A stretch of DNA of 64,000 nucleotides from Mercenaria mercenaria (lineage: Eukaryota > Mollusca > Bivalvia > Venerida > Veneridae): NCBI RefSeq assembly GCF_021730395.1, contig NC_069363.1, forward strand, positions 52,199,001 to 52,263,000, written 5' to 3'. Of this stretch, positions 35,640-47,206 are shown one piece after another. A program made the translations under genes and the position numbers. Every line of letters begins with the position of its first letter. The first letter of the stretch is position 1. The notes under the pieces are model-generated. The model was not told the origin of the DNA. It saw nothing but the letters and a program-made list of their open reading frames with translations, and made no database searches.

Positions 35640-37119
35640 CTTGCAATACTACAGCTTTGAACAACCGGAATTTTCAAAATGCGCGTGAAAACATCCATTA
35701 AACGTTCGGAAATCAACTATGCATTATAAAATATTTTCATTCATTACACCATTGACAGCCTTCACAATAAAAATAAAATATCCCGGCACAACCAGTTTTC
35801 AACCGCTTAACAAGTTTTTTTGTGCAGTTTTGGACAACTGCAAGTCCAAATCTTTGGTTTATTGTCTAACACTTTCTATCAACATAAGTGCTACAAAAGC
35901 ATACAATTTAAGTTTCAAGTTTCTAACTGATCGAATCCCTGGCAGGATGATTTTGAAAGCCATCAGTAGGAAGTCATGCTGAAAATTTACAACCTAAATT
36001 CAACCACAGGTGGTATTTTCCTTCCAGCAAAATGAAACAGCACTAAACTTTTACTGTAGTTTCATTACAACATGGCAAATATAATACACCCAAAATTCAA
36101 GTCTGGCAACAAACACTAAAACCAACATGGCAGATCAAAATACTGTAGGTACACTTGCCTAAATTGGCACCTAAATTACAGGGGGTAGGGTAAAGTAAAT
36201 GGCAGCCAAAAGTTAGTGCATTATCTAAAGAAATATATATCATGTGCTCAATTACTCAAGAGAACCAGGGTGTCACATCTGCTACATTGATAGTTGTCAC
36301 ATATGACAATGTATTATATAATTGCTAAGCTTTTGACACTCCAAATATTTCAAATTGCTTAGAAAATGAAAAAAAAAATGTTGCAAGGACAGGCATCATG
36401 ATTGCATTTTCAAAATAATTTAATAATGAGATGCTTCACAATTCTGGCAGTAAGCATGTGTTAAGCAATAAACATTTAGTGCAAAAGATATATAAATACT
36501 GATATTGGCTTAAGCAAGAATAGGTAGTAGACAAGGAAATATGCAGGTTTTTTAGTAATAAGAAAAACCTCATGAAAACATAGTACTGCTACATAAATGT
36601 AATTTATGTAATTTTCTAAGTACCAAAACTGAAGGCGAATAGGTTCCTAACATGTTCTGTCTCTGCTGTAAACAGTGAAACAATCACAACTGATAAATTT
36701 GGCTTGTAAAGATTTTTATCATACAAAGTCCTAGGCGGTCGAAAATAGATTGTGTTTGAAAATAGGTTGTGTGGGGATACAAATTGGTTTCAACACTTTT
36801 ATTTTGAAAATGTTGCATAAAAAGTAATTGTGAAACAACCCCGATGACCACATGTGTTTTTTCGAATCAAAACACGAGAGATTTGCCGTAATCCTCCAAT
36901 TTGGAGATCTATCGGCAATGGCGACCAGAAATAAACAAAAGGGATTTCCCATAGAGAAAATAAATTTCAGCCACACAGGAAAACCAGACGATTTTAACAA
37001 AAATCCTTGAAATTCCAGAGGGTGACTTTTTTTTAGTTTACAAAAACATATTTTGTTCCTTTGGATCGCGTTTCAGTAGGTTATATCGGCCCAAAGTTGA
37101 GGTCCAAAATTAGGTGGGA
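35640..37119. other. Non-coding DNA, nothing recognised
   Basis: Upstream of the HTH gene exon 1. Short frames on both strands show no family features. No TATA box could be assigned. Confidence 0.4.
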
Positions 37120-37339
37120 CAGACTTTAGTTAGAGATATACGTTCACTCTCCAAGACGTACAGGTTCCAGGGCCGAGGTGGGCGGAGGGGATGGGGAGGG
37201 GATGGGTAGTGAGAAGAGTGCATTATGCTTTAAGCATTCGCGCTATTTCTATCCGGTTTGCCCCTATGGTTTCGGATTGATCGGCAGGTTTAAAAGCGAA
37301 CTTCAGACAAAAATCGGAGAGAAAATTAACCATTTGAAT

Positions 37340-38310
37340 GAGGATCGGACGCAGTGGTCTACTGGTTACAAGAACAAGAACAACAAGAACAAAGTTTATT
37401 TTGTAAATAAAGGCCTCCGGCCCATAATACAATATTACAATAAAACAAATATAATAATATGAGTTGTGCACAGAAATGTAACTATTCATTATCCTTTAGC
37501 TTCATAATAGCGTTAACATAAAAAGCAATGTATTTAATTCTATCATCATTTGAAGATTGCATGAGATTAATAAAATGAGGGAATTCATTTCCACCAGCAT
37601 ACCAGGAATATATAAAAATTTGTCTTTCTTGCCTATATTTGTAACATTTAAAAAATACGTGGAATTCATCTTCTATGCATTCAATATCAAAATTAATGAA
37701 ACAGTATCTACATATTCGATCTTCTCTTGGAATTGCAAAATGGCGACCAGTCTCGATAGCAAATTTATGGCTAGAACATCTAAATCTTGCAAGTGATTTT
37801 CTAACATAAAAAGTTCAAGCACAAATACCTTTCGGGATTTAAACAAGTTTTAAAATGTTTGTATGTATCACAACGAGTCGAGCTATGAATATTATCATGC
37901 CACATTTGATTCATACAGTCAATTAATCTTTGTTTAAAGACACAAATAAAATTGCTAACATCACCGACCTCTTGACTTAGCCATACAAAACCAAAGCCAT
38001 AGCGATACAACAAATTTTTGACAGCGCTAGCCCAATTCTGTCTTCCTATTTCATCGTGCCTTTTCAACATAATATTACACTGTCTGACAATGAAACCAGG
38101 TGTCAAGAGTTCGAGCCCCAGCTCCTCCAACAAAACATTGCTAGCATTAGGATAATAGTTCGAGTATGGGTGCTTAGCACCTGTCACACCTATGAAACAG
38201 GGAAACCTCTGGTATTTGAGCTTCTTCTTATCTTCTTCTATCCTGCTATTGAAATCACTGAATGTTTTTCATATAGGTGTAGTGTTACCGGTGGCGACTT
38301 TAAGGACACG
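37340..38310 (+). repeat. tRNA-derived SINE, family 1, split by a LINE
   Basis: The head starts at about 37350 (GGACGCAGTGGTCTACTGG), breaks at 37369, and resumes at 38081 with TGTCTGACAATGAAACCAGG, the B box GAGTTCGAGCCCC, GGGTGCTTAGCACCTG and finally ACCGGTGGCGACTTTAAGG near 38308. Confidence 0.85.
37370..38074 (-). mobile_element. 5'-truncated LINE insertion
   Basis: The minus strand encodes the C-terminal tail of a LINE polyprotein (NWASAVKNLLYRYGFGFVWL, then RFRCSSHKFAIETGRH and CRYCF..IEDEFHVFFKC, a zinc-knuckle-like set) with at least one frame change. The 3' end has GGCCTCCGGCC, an AATAAACTTTGTTCTTG block and a short CTT-rich tail. TTAC flanks both sides (37366-37369 and 38075-38078), and the paralog at 13466-13471 is unoccupied. 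It is 705 bp of insert, truncated at the 5' end, and younger than the duplication that made the two copies. Confidence 0.88.
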
Positions 38311-39241
38311 TCATCGCATTATTGTAATACACAATTGTTATTAAAATTGTGTTTCCAATACATGTGCTCATTAGAAATCCTCAATATCTATATGGAAATA
38401 AGGGATGTGTTTTGTAAGATTGCAACCCTGTGAGTTGCTCTAAGTAGTGACAAATAAGTGAAACAATAGGAATTTTTACGTGATTTGGATAGAAAAAAAA
38501 ACGACTGTAAGGTAACAATATATTCTTTTATTGTTTTAATTTGTGAATTGTAAGCTACAATATAAAATATCAATTTTAAGAAAATAAGTCTGGAAGTTAG
38601 AAATAACAGCAAACTTTTAAGCAGGTCATGAGTCATCATACACCTGTCAAAATTTGTCATTAGTTTTCACGATCTGTTAAAATAATTTTTATCTCTCCAT
38701 TCTGCATATGCATTATTTTTGTAAGTATCTTGGTTGGATATTGTAGTGTGTAACTTACTTTACATTCCACATATTTGTGCTTGAGAATACTTTGTTGAGC
38801 TCACTGAGGTCACGTTAGAATTTGTATTGTTTTAGTTTATTGTCTGTAATAAAGGTACCAAATCTCAATATCAAGATATAAGAATTATTCCATTCTATTA
38901 GGAAACGGAAATTATTTGGTTAAATCATAACATAACGATTTCTGAAAGGAACTGAACATTCTTTCTTTTGTCATTCACCGGAAATTCAAACGTGATACTA
39001 CCTTAAATAGTAAAATCTAGAAAGTAGATCCCTCGGAAGCACCGAGAACAAGGCAAACAGTGAAAATTGCAGACTCGGTTTGATTGAGTCTGTTCATGAG
39101 CAGTAATGGAAAATGCAACACTGCCCACGCCCCCTAGCACCGGCTTAAGCAGTATTCAATCTTCAAATCTAAATGAGTTGAAATCAATGATCCCGAAGGA
39201 CCAGAAAATATAACAACACTGAATCTGCTCAGAAAGTTAAT

Positions 39242-39453
39242 TAATTATACAGTTATTGACTTATGTTTCGGTCAATATGTGTTTTAACGGACCTGTAAAA
39301 ATGATATTGACCGAGGACGCAGTACATTTGAGAAGGGCATATAATTATAGACTTCTGTTTCGGTCAATATGTATTTTTACGGACCTGTAAAAATGATATT
39401 GACCGAGGACGCACTCGGTCAATATCATTTTTACAGGTCCGTTAAAACACATT
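39242..39453. repeat. Rearranged direct and inverted repeats with GGTCAATAT blocks
   Basis: A block with TTTCGGTCAATATGT, ACGGACCTGTAAAAATG and ATATTGACCGAGGACGC occurs at 39266 and again at 39358. It is followed at once by its inverse (GGTCAATATCATTTTTACAG) at 39416. The same units in another arrangement are at 30340-30620. Confidence 0.8.
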
Positions 39454-39632
39454 TATTGAGTTTCAGAAAAGCGCTACCATATTACTGTATGGATATACAG
39501 GGAATTACGGACGTAACGGTTTTTAAACTTAATGCATGTTGTTTTTGTAAAAATCAAATGCATTTTTTGTCAGTCATGTTAAAGAAACTTGCGATGATTC
39601 GTGTTTATTAATTAATTAAGTAGGACATGTAT

Positions 39633-40199
39633 GGTGGCATATTTCTGCCACGAGATAGCTAGGTAGCTATCGCGATACTTCAGACAATTATCTTGATAAA
39701 ACGAAGTTTTCTGAAAAGATTTTCTCATTAGTGGAAAATTTCCTGGAAATATTATTGCGATAATTTACATTATTTTCTCGTTACCTTTTGTGTTATTGCC
39801 CACAACTGCCATTTATAAGCTAGATAAGCTTTCTCGATACCTTCAGAAATTATCTTGATATTTCGACTTTTTCGGAAAAGTTAATCACAATAGCCTAAAG
39901 TTTCCTGGAAATAAAAAGCATATCGAGAAAAAATAATTTATTGCGATTGTGTTTTCAGAAAAATGCAAAACTTTGCTGGAAAGTTTAGAATATCATCGTC
40001 ATACTTACCGAGCATCTCGTGGCAGTTCCCAGCATTAACGCAAAATTTTGCGCTAAAACATTTTCAGGAAATAAATAAAAATGTCGAGAAAGTATCATGT
40101 ATTGCTGAAATGTGTTCATAAAAAAAGCACTCATTTCCTGGAAAGTTTACAAATTATAGCGATAGCTACCTAGCGATCTCGTGGCAGAAATATGCCACT
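39633..40199. mobile_element. ~567-bp MITE with ~45-bp inverted ends
   Basis: Left end GTGGCATATTTCTGCCAC then GAGATAGCTAGGTAGCTATC. The right end is the inverse, closing with GTGGCAGAAATATGCCAC. A probable TA target duplication flanks it. The paralog near 13880 lacks it. The interior has two or three diverged repeats with TTTCCTGGAAAT and ATCTTGAT blocks. The ends are themselves palindromic. Confidence 0.88.
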
Positions 40200-40589
40200 A
40201 TAGACATGGTAGATCATGGTAGTGACAGTTGTCCTTTGGATGTTTTGTGTGCAAGTCAGGGAAGAAAGCCGTAGATAGTTTGGTATACTTATTAAATATA
40301 TTTATTAAATATTGTAATCAAAATGACAGGAAAGGTAACACTATTATTAATATTGAAATATTGCAAAACAAATTATCCTCACCAGTACACATATTCCTAA
40401 CATACAACTCGGACTTTGAATTAAGGCCCCATTATGTAAAGTAAGAATGCAAAATAATACTTCGGTTGTATCCAAGCATCGACCTAAAATTGAATACAGG
40501 TTTCAACATTCAAATTAATTGATAAGCAATAGCTGGATGCAGCGCCGCGTAAGCAAAAAAGAAATGATAAAACAAGCAAGCGAAGAGAG

Positions 40590-40740
40590 AACGCTGTGGT
40601 CCAGTGGTAACACAGTCTGACTGTAAAAATACTAACATTTGGATAAATGTCCCGTGAATGGGTGCTTTACACCTGGCACGCTACAGAACCAAGAAAGCTT
40701 CTGGAATCGGAGCGGCTCCAGTGGCGACTAAAGGTTAGTC
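40590..40740 (+). repeat. tRNA-derived SINE, family 1, internally deleted
   Basis: The head GTGGTCCAGTGGTAACACAG is followed by a shortened middle, GGGTGCTTTACACCTGGCAC, CTTCTGGAATCGGAGC and GGCGACTAAAGG. This is the paralog of 14240-14470 with a better-preserved A box but without a B box. Confidence 0.7.
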
Positions 40741-42597
40741 TAAATGTAAAACATTTCCGAGCAGACCGTCGACATAATTTGTCGAATGCATATCTTGGCG
40801 ATGATAAAAAGAAAATATTACAGCTATGAATGAAATGAAATTGGAAATTTAGCAGGGGAAATTCAGGCAAGGGTCCCTCATATTTTCAGCATCTGTTCAT
40901 GTTCGCATAGCCCTTGTAATATAACTTTTGGTTCACAGCTTAGGCTGGTCGTTAAAGACTATTGTGCTGAACAATGGTAGTGTTTAAGACCAAGTTTGAA
41001 ATAGAGGTATGTGCTATACTGTATTAGTTTCAAGAATTAAAACAGCGATTTGTAGTTAGACTAATTTGCTTCAAATAATATATGAGTTGTAGTTTTTGAC
41101 TTAGGTACGTTTTGGAAGAGACAGACCCTAGGCCCCGATCTAGTTCATTTCATACCTACATTTTAAACATTTCCAGGGGAAGACTCCCCTTACATAATGG
41201 GATGCCCCTTCTCATTCCCAACCCTTTTCGGCGCTTTGCGCCTCGTTGATAACGCCTCCGTTCTAAACTTGTGCCCCTCCACCCTCGCCCCAATTAAAAT
41301 TATCTGGATCCGGGCCTGGTCCCTTATGCTTGCAACGAAAGCTCATGTGTTCAGTGTTCTCCGATATATATTCCCATAGTTTCCAGAGGTGGAGTGGTTC
41401 GTGGAAACATATTTGACTAGGTTTGGTTTGAGATATCAACTGAACATCCAAACGGCAAGACTTGTAAGTTTTCGTTGAAGGGAATTTCATCCAAAAGGCT
41501 AGATATCAGCTTGTAGGAGCTTAAGAGTTTCGGACATATCTAAGACATCTCGGCAGGGAACTTCACCAAAAGACAAAGTATGCAGGCCTATAGTTCTGGC
41601 CTAGGAGTTAAGTAGAGCATTATTGGTTTAATGTTTTTAAGTTATGTTTGATACATTTTGTAATCTGTCTGATCCCTGAAATTATTTTACAGTCTATTAT
41701 ATAAATTGTTGAATGGCATTGGTATCGGCTCATTGAAAGGGTATTGTGGGTAATCAAAGATGGCGGTTTGAAATTTTCAGTGGGACAAAGGATTTAAATA
41801 TTTTGGTATGTTGTTTAATATTCGTCCAAGGGAAATAACTCCATAAACTTATACATTACGCATATCAGATAATAACATGAAAATACTTATGGGTGAATTA
41901 TACGTCAAGTGATCTGAAATAAAACATTTACGAAATGTGAATTTTAACAAGTAAAGCATAGCAAAATTTCCTTCTAGGGCACATCTATATAAATATAAAA
42001 TGACCATCTTGAAAAAATTTGGTTGCAATGTCTGTTTTATACTGCCAAAAAATGTCAGGTAAAGTATTTACGCTAGTTATTTAACATAAATTGTTAAATC
42101 CAACAACAAATTTTCAGTAGAGTAAATACGGCAATAAGGCATTGACCCGGTCAATCCATTACGGTTCGATGCGTGAATTTGTTGCGCATAATTAGAGGGT
42201 CGCAATGGGGTTTGTTTTCACATATTAACCATGCATTTAAAGGTAACGATAATATTTAGTTGCTTACATTTAAACTTGCTGATATATGTCTATCTGGTCG
42301 ACTGAATGTACATATGTTATGTTCTTCAAGAATGGAGGAAATAAAAGAATCAATCAATCATCCTCGGGTTTAGTAATATGTAATCCATGGAACTCGTTCA
42401 GTCAGAGAGTCGCCTCAATTAGGAAAGAATAGTTTAACGTCAGAGGTTATTTCTAAGGTCACGGAGTTTAATTGGCCAGCTTGTAATTACAACAGCTTTC
42501 GATATCAGTAGCTCAGTCAAGTGTGACTTACCGAATTAGCATGTTGCTTCTCAAGATATCTCGATGCATACATCGGCTTTCACATATTTGTAACAGT

Positions 42598-42681
42598 AAC
42601 AATGGAGCCTTTTGTTTGTGTTGGGTTTAACGCCGTTTTTCAACAGTATTTCAGTCATGTAACGGCGGGAACAATGGAGCC
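42598..42681 (-). repeat. 5'-truncated SINE tail with 12-bp target duplication
   Basis: A 60-bp insert (42610-42669) carries the family 3 tail, read on the minus strand as CGTTAAACCCAACAC then an A-rich end. AACAATGGAGCC flanks it at 42598-42609 and 42670-42681, while the paralog at 56332-56343 has one copy of AACAATGGAGCC and no insert. This is a very short retroposed fragment. Confidence 0.88.
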
Positions 42682-42739
42682 TAATTGAGATAACATTTCA
42701 TGGGGTTTTAGTCTGCCGATGAGGAAATTTAGGATTTTT

Positions 42740-43858
42740 ATGTCTCCCCCAGGAGACATATTGTTTTTGCCCTGTCCGTCCGTCCGTCCTTCCGTCCGTC
42801 CGTACGTCACACTTCATTTCCGAGCAATAACTGAAGAACCATTTGACCTAGAACCTTCAAACTTCATAGGGTTGTAGGGCTGCTGGAGTAGACGACCCCT
42901 GTTGTTTTTGGGATCACTCCATCAAAGGTCAAGGTCACAGGGGCCTGAACATTGAAAACCATTTCTGATCAATAATTAGAGAACCACTTAACTCAGAATG
43001 TTGAAACTTCATAGAATGATTGTACATGCAAAGTAGATGACCCCTATCGATTTTGGGTTCACTCCGTTAAAGGTCAAGGTCACAGGGGCCTGGACATTGA
43101 AAACCATTTCCGGTCAGTAACTTGAGAACCACTTGATCCAGAATGATGAAACTTAATAGGATGATTGGTCATGCAGAGTAGATGAACCCTAACGATTTTA
43201 GGGTCACTCTGTTAAAGGTCAAGGCCACAGGGGCCTGAACATGGAAAACCATTTCCAATCAATAACTTGAGAACCTCTCGACCCAGAATGTTGAAACTTC
43301 ATAGGATGATTGTTCATGCAGAGTAAATGACCCTTATTGGATGGGGTCACTCCGTTAAAGGTCAAGGTCACAGGGGCCTGAACATTGATAACCAGTTCCG
43401 ATCAATAACTTGAAAACCACTTGACCCAGAATGTTGAAACTTCATAGGATGATTGAACATGCAGAGTAGATGACCCCTATTGATTTTGGGGTCAGTCTAT
43501 TAAAGGTCAAGGTCACAGTGGCCTGTTCATGTAAAATCATTTTTTGGAAATAACTTGAGAACCACTTGACCTACAATGTTGAAACTTAATAAGATGATTG
43601 GACATGCAGAGTAGATGACCCCTATTTATTTTGAGGTCACATGATCAAAGGTCAAGGTCACAGGAGCCTGAACAGTGAGTTGAGAACCACTAGGCCACGA
43701 GTGTTGAAATTTAGCGGGATGACTGGACATGCCAAGTAGATGATCCCTATTGCACCCAACCATCAGTGTCTCTTTGACTTTCGCTCCTGACCCCTATTGA
43801 CTTCTTGCCTATAGGACTTTGCATTGGGGGAGACATGCGCTTTTTTACAAAAGCATTT
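42740..43858. mobile_element. Non-autonomous element with 145-bp tandem repeats
   Basis: The ends read ATGTCTCCCCCAGGAGACAT and GGGGGAGACATGCGC. The 5' part has GTCCGTCCGTCC runs. Six or more repeats follow, marked by AAAGGTCAAGGTCACAGGGG at 42923, 43069, 43214, 43357, 43502 and 43647, a period of 143-146 bp. No coding potential. It sits just left of gene C and has no counterpart left of E or F. Confidence 0.88.
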
Positions 43859-44022
43859 TCTAGTTTTCTTTCTTTTTTTTTTTTCTTTTTTTTTTTTCTT
43901 TTCCTTTTATTAAAGTTGGAATATTTTATGGTTTACATTTATGGAAAATGAAGGATATACTATAACTGTATGTGAAGCGTTTGCATGATATCCCCACTGT
44001 TTAGACCATTACTGTGCAGTGT
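43859..44022. other. T/C-rich stretch and 3' flank of copy C
   Basis: A T/C-rich run at about 43860-43905 is followed by DNA matching the 3' flanks of E and F (TTTAGACCATTACT near 44001). Confidence 0.6.
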
Positions 44023-45407
44023 TTATAGCGGCCATACTAGTTTATGCTTTAGAGAAAACAATTGTTCTAGTTCTATGATTCTGCCTTCAAGTATTTACTG
44101 AAACCATTCCGGCACGAACATGTTAAAAAGTTTCAAAACTGTCTCCAGACACCTTTCATCTTTTAAACATTCCCATTCTAAGTCATACAAAAATGTACTC
44201 TTTACCATCATACTTGAAGTGTTCAGCTTTTTGTGTCATATATTTAAAATATCTTTTTTCTGCCTCATTTCTCCAATCTAGATAGTTCTCTCTATAAATG
44301 TAAAGTTGCAATACATTAATTCACGCAGTTTTGGAACCCTAAGAACTATAGACCCTTCCTCTTTCAAACAATCGGATAAAAAACGTATGACCTTTGTTTT
44401 GTAATGACCGAATATGACATTCAGAAGATTTCTGTCTGGTATCATATAATCTGGAAAATGATTATTTTCTAGACAGTGTTTGAGGAAAAACAATGATTTT
44501 TTGCACTAGCTTTAACAACTCTGGAGAAAACGAGCTTTCTTGGTTTGTTTCTACAACTCAGAAAACAACATGTTTACTATGTAAGAAGTTATATCCTTAC
44601 AAACAGGTTTCAGTATTTTCTTTCATATAAGCTTTAATAAATACGTATAATTTAATCTGAACATCGTTTAGAGTTGATATCAATTTCTTTTCTGCGGTAG
44701 TATAACATATCCGCCATTCCAATAACTGGCTGTCCCTTAATTTATCCCCAACAGGCACAATATAACCTTCCATCTCAGAAATTTCCTAAACTGGATTAAT
44801 TGATGGCCACGTGTTACGTGTGGTTCTGTCTTTCCATTTCCTTAAATGTTTCCCCAAAACAATATACAGAAAGAACTATATCCTGCTCGCATGAAACCAT
44901 GATTTCAAACGTTGTAGCAGGACCGTTCTTCGTCACCTTTCCATTTTTAAAGCCATCATATTTTTTACAGTATAATATTTCTACCCACTTATGAACATAA
45001 TTACTGAGTACAACACTAGATATATATGGGCACCCTGTCTGATATGTGTACATATATGAAGACTTAAACAAAATATGACTCAAATTATTTTCATCCAAAT
45101 ACACAGGAACTATTTTTGTGTATCCAGGAGAAGAAGTTGCATTATCCAGCTTCAGAATATTGAAGTGTCCTTGAGCGCTTGCTTTTTCTACACATATGGT
45201 GTCACCAAGTATTATCATTCCATTTGAATCGCTGTCTGATAATCCAACACCTTCACCTAAGCCACCCACAAAGACAACTGAATGTGATATTCCTTCCCTA
45301 GAATTACATAGAGTTGCTACATTTGACAAATTATCATAGACTTTTGAACGAAAAGACACGGACTCTAGGTGATACCCGAACTATCAAGTGCTGTAAATAC
45401 CAGACAT
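44023..45407 (-). pseudogene. Mab-21/cGAS-like nucleotidyltransferase, copy C, decayed
   Basis: Aligns with E and F from the start codon (45407) to the stop region (44023) but is broken many times. There is a deletion just after the start codon (about 27 bases missing) with a frame change, so the next open stretch begins at 45359. A stop lies in the middle region, several further frame changes occur between 44814 and 44493, and more lie in the last 250 bases. Active-site residues have also changed: Gly-Ser is Gly-Gly (FVGGLGEG) and the Asp-x-Asp is Asp-Ser-Asn (SDSDSNGM). The TATA box, the possible donor and the splice acceptor are all still recognisable, so a transcript may still be made. 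It is closest to copy E. Confidence 0.92.
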
Positions 45408-45917
45408 TTTCTATGAATTGTGCTATCTCTGTTTAGATTATTTTCCTGGGAAAAAAAGATTGTAGATATTTTACTTGAACCGGAAATGCTTTAATATACA
45501 AATATTTTTGTTTTCGTATTGATTCACTTACTTTGATATTCATGTAGTGTCTTTATTGAACTTCGAGCTAGGTCTATGAAAACGAAAAGGCTATTGTATT
45601 TCCTCTTATTCTAGTATTTAATTTCAGACATTTCAAATTTGATTTTGCTTTAACGAAAGATTTTGATGAAATATCAATGTAAACAAAGGAATAGTATTTT
45701 GACAATTTACAGCATTTTCTTCTTGCATATACATATGTTTAAGGAAATTATTCGCAGAAAAACCCTAAGGTATCTCCTCTATCTACCATACTTCCTTTTA
45801 TTTTGATTATCCTAACAACTGAAGTGTTGGTTTTATTTATTGTAATTTCTGTTGATGGCATATTAAAAGAAATTATGTTTTAATGGATGATGAAGTAGGA
45901 ATACGTATACTGTTTAC

Positions 45918-45990
45918 CAATCGCATTGACATGTCTTGGTTTCTCCAAGAATGATGTTTTGTTTAAGTAGCGGTAAATTACTGTTTTATA
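45918..45990 (-). promoter_or_regulatory. Predicted promoter and leader exon of copy C
   Basis: The minus strand has TATAAAA at 45984-45990. A possible splice donor, GATTG|GTAAAC, puts the exon end at 45918, 66 bases downstream. The acceptor lies at 45446, about 470 bases on. Between TATA and donor is a small hairpin (TCTTGGAGAAACCAAGA). The same arrangement occurs before E and F. Confidence 0.55.
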
Positions 45991-46679
45991 AATATTATAA
46001 TTTAGTTGTTGGGCGATTCTATTATATTCTGTACTGATCGGCTTACTTTAGTTATAGTGGAAAAATAAAAGATTTCGTGTATTAGTTAAGATATAAATAT
46101 GAGCTGTTTTATTGTCTGTCTTACACATTGTCTTTGTCATTGAAAAAAAAAAGACATGCAAGTTACATATTTGCACCTAAGCGGTACTCTATAACAGTTC
46201 CTTCCTTAGTTTTGCGGGTTAGGAAATTAGGCTTGATAGAAAATTCTTAGCAATGGCTTCTAATAAGTATTGAAAAATGATTGATACCTCGCACTAGACT
46301 TTGAAATTCTAATTTAAATAATGCGGTTTTCTGTAAGTCTCAAGAAAAGTACAAAGTGTATTTCAACTGTACAAAAGAATGCACATGAAACTACTGTCAT
46401 TACATTAATGGATTTTTGTTTGGTCTGCCAAATATTTCCTGATTTCGCTTCGTGTGTAACTTACTACAGAATCACGTCATATAGAACAATTTCCACCAAT
46501 AAAACAAAATAGAACTTTATCTGGGTTACATTATCTTCACAGGCATACATTATCTTCACAGGCAGAACATGTTGGATTCGAAGGCGCCTGTAGACATATT
46601 ATATCACATCTTCATATGCTATACATCATATATCAAGCGCGCATTATGACTCAATGTTTTAGTATCTGTTCTTTTAATG

Positions 46680-47200
46680 TATGAAATACATCGGTTTGGT
46701 TGAAAAGATGTGCGGAGACCTCAGTTGAGCGGTTCATGAAAACAGGTTTTAACAGTTTTGGCTTTTGACATCAACTGAACATCCAAACTACATTGGCTAA
46801 AGGGACTCATCCAAAAGGCGAGTAACACCCTGTAAGAGGTTACTAGTAAACTGAACAGGCCGATTGGTTCTTACATATTTGACATCTTCCGCAGGGAACT
46901 TCATCAAAAGACAAATTATGTAGGCCTATAGTTCCAGCCTAGGAATTTAGTAGAGCATTACTGGTTTGATGATTTTAAGTTTTGTTTGATACATTTTGTA
47001 ATTTGTCTGCTTGCTGAAATTATTGTTCAGTCTCTTATATAAATCGTTGAATAGTATTGGTTGTCTGAGAAAACTTACATATATGAGCTGTGTAGTTCTC
47101 ATCGGCTTTGCAGTTTTGACCAAAGACATTAAAATAGTTTATCAGATAGTCTAAGACACCCTAGTAATAGGACCCGTTTCTTTGCTCAAAACATAAAGGC
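46680..47200. repeat. Inter-gene block shared by all units
   Basis: Matches 52870-53400 and, more distantly, 15100-15560 and 41400-41715 (landmarks GACATCTTCCGCAGGGAACT and AGACAAATTATGTAGG). No gene seen. Confidence 0.8.
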
Positions 47201-47206
47201 GTTTCA

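Larger units (their letters stand above)
37120..42500. repeat. Segmental copy 2 of the 12.0-15.5 kb DNA
   Basis: 37125-37365, 38081-38310 and 39465-41715 match 13120-15430 in order. 41945-42490 then matches 12030-12660. Relative to copy 1 it carries extra DNA at 37370-38074 (LINE), at about 38310-39465 and at 39633-40199 (MITE). It lacks the 104-bp foldback MITE. Copy 2 ends near the left edge of the C/E/F array. Confidence 0.8.

Noticed and set aside
42740-43858. CRISPR-like array
   Set aside because: Units are 143-146 bp and diverged throughout, with no short repeats between unique spacers, and the genome is eukaryotic.
44800-44994. Plus-strand frames opposite the Mab-21-like genes (also 1708-1890, 23593-23898, 50968-51153)
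   Set aside because: Antisense shadows of the minus-strand coding sequence, not conserved as proteins between copies.
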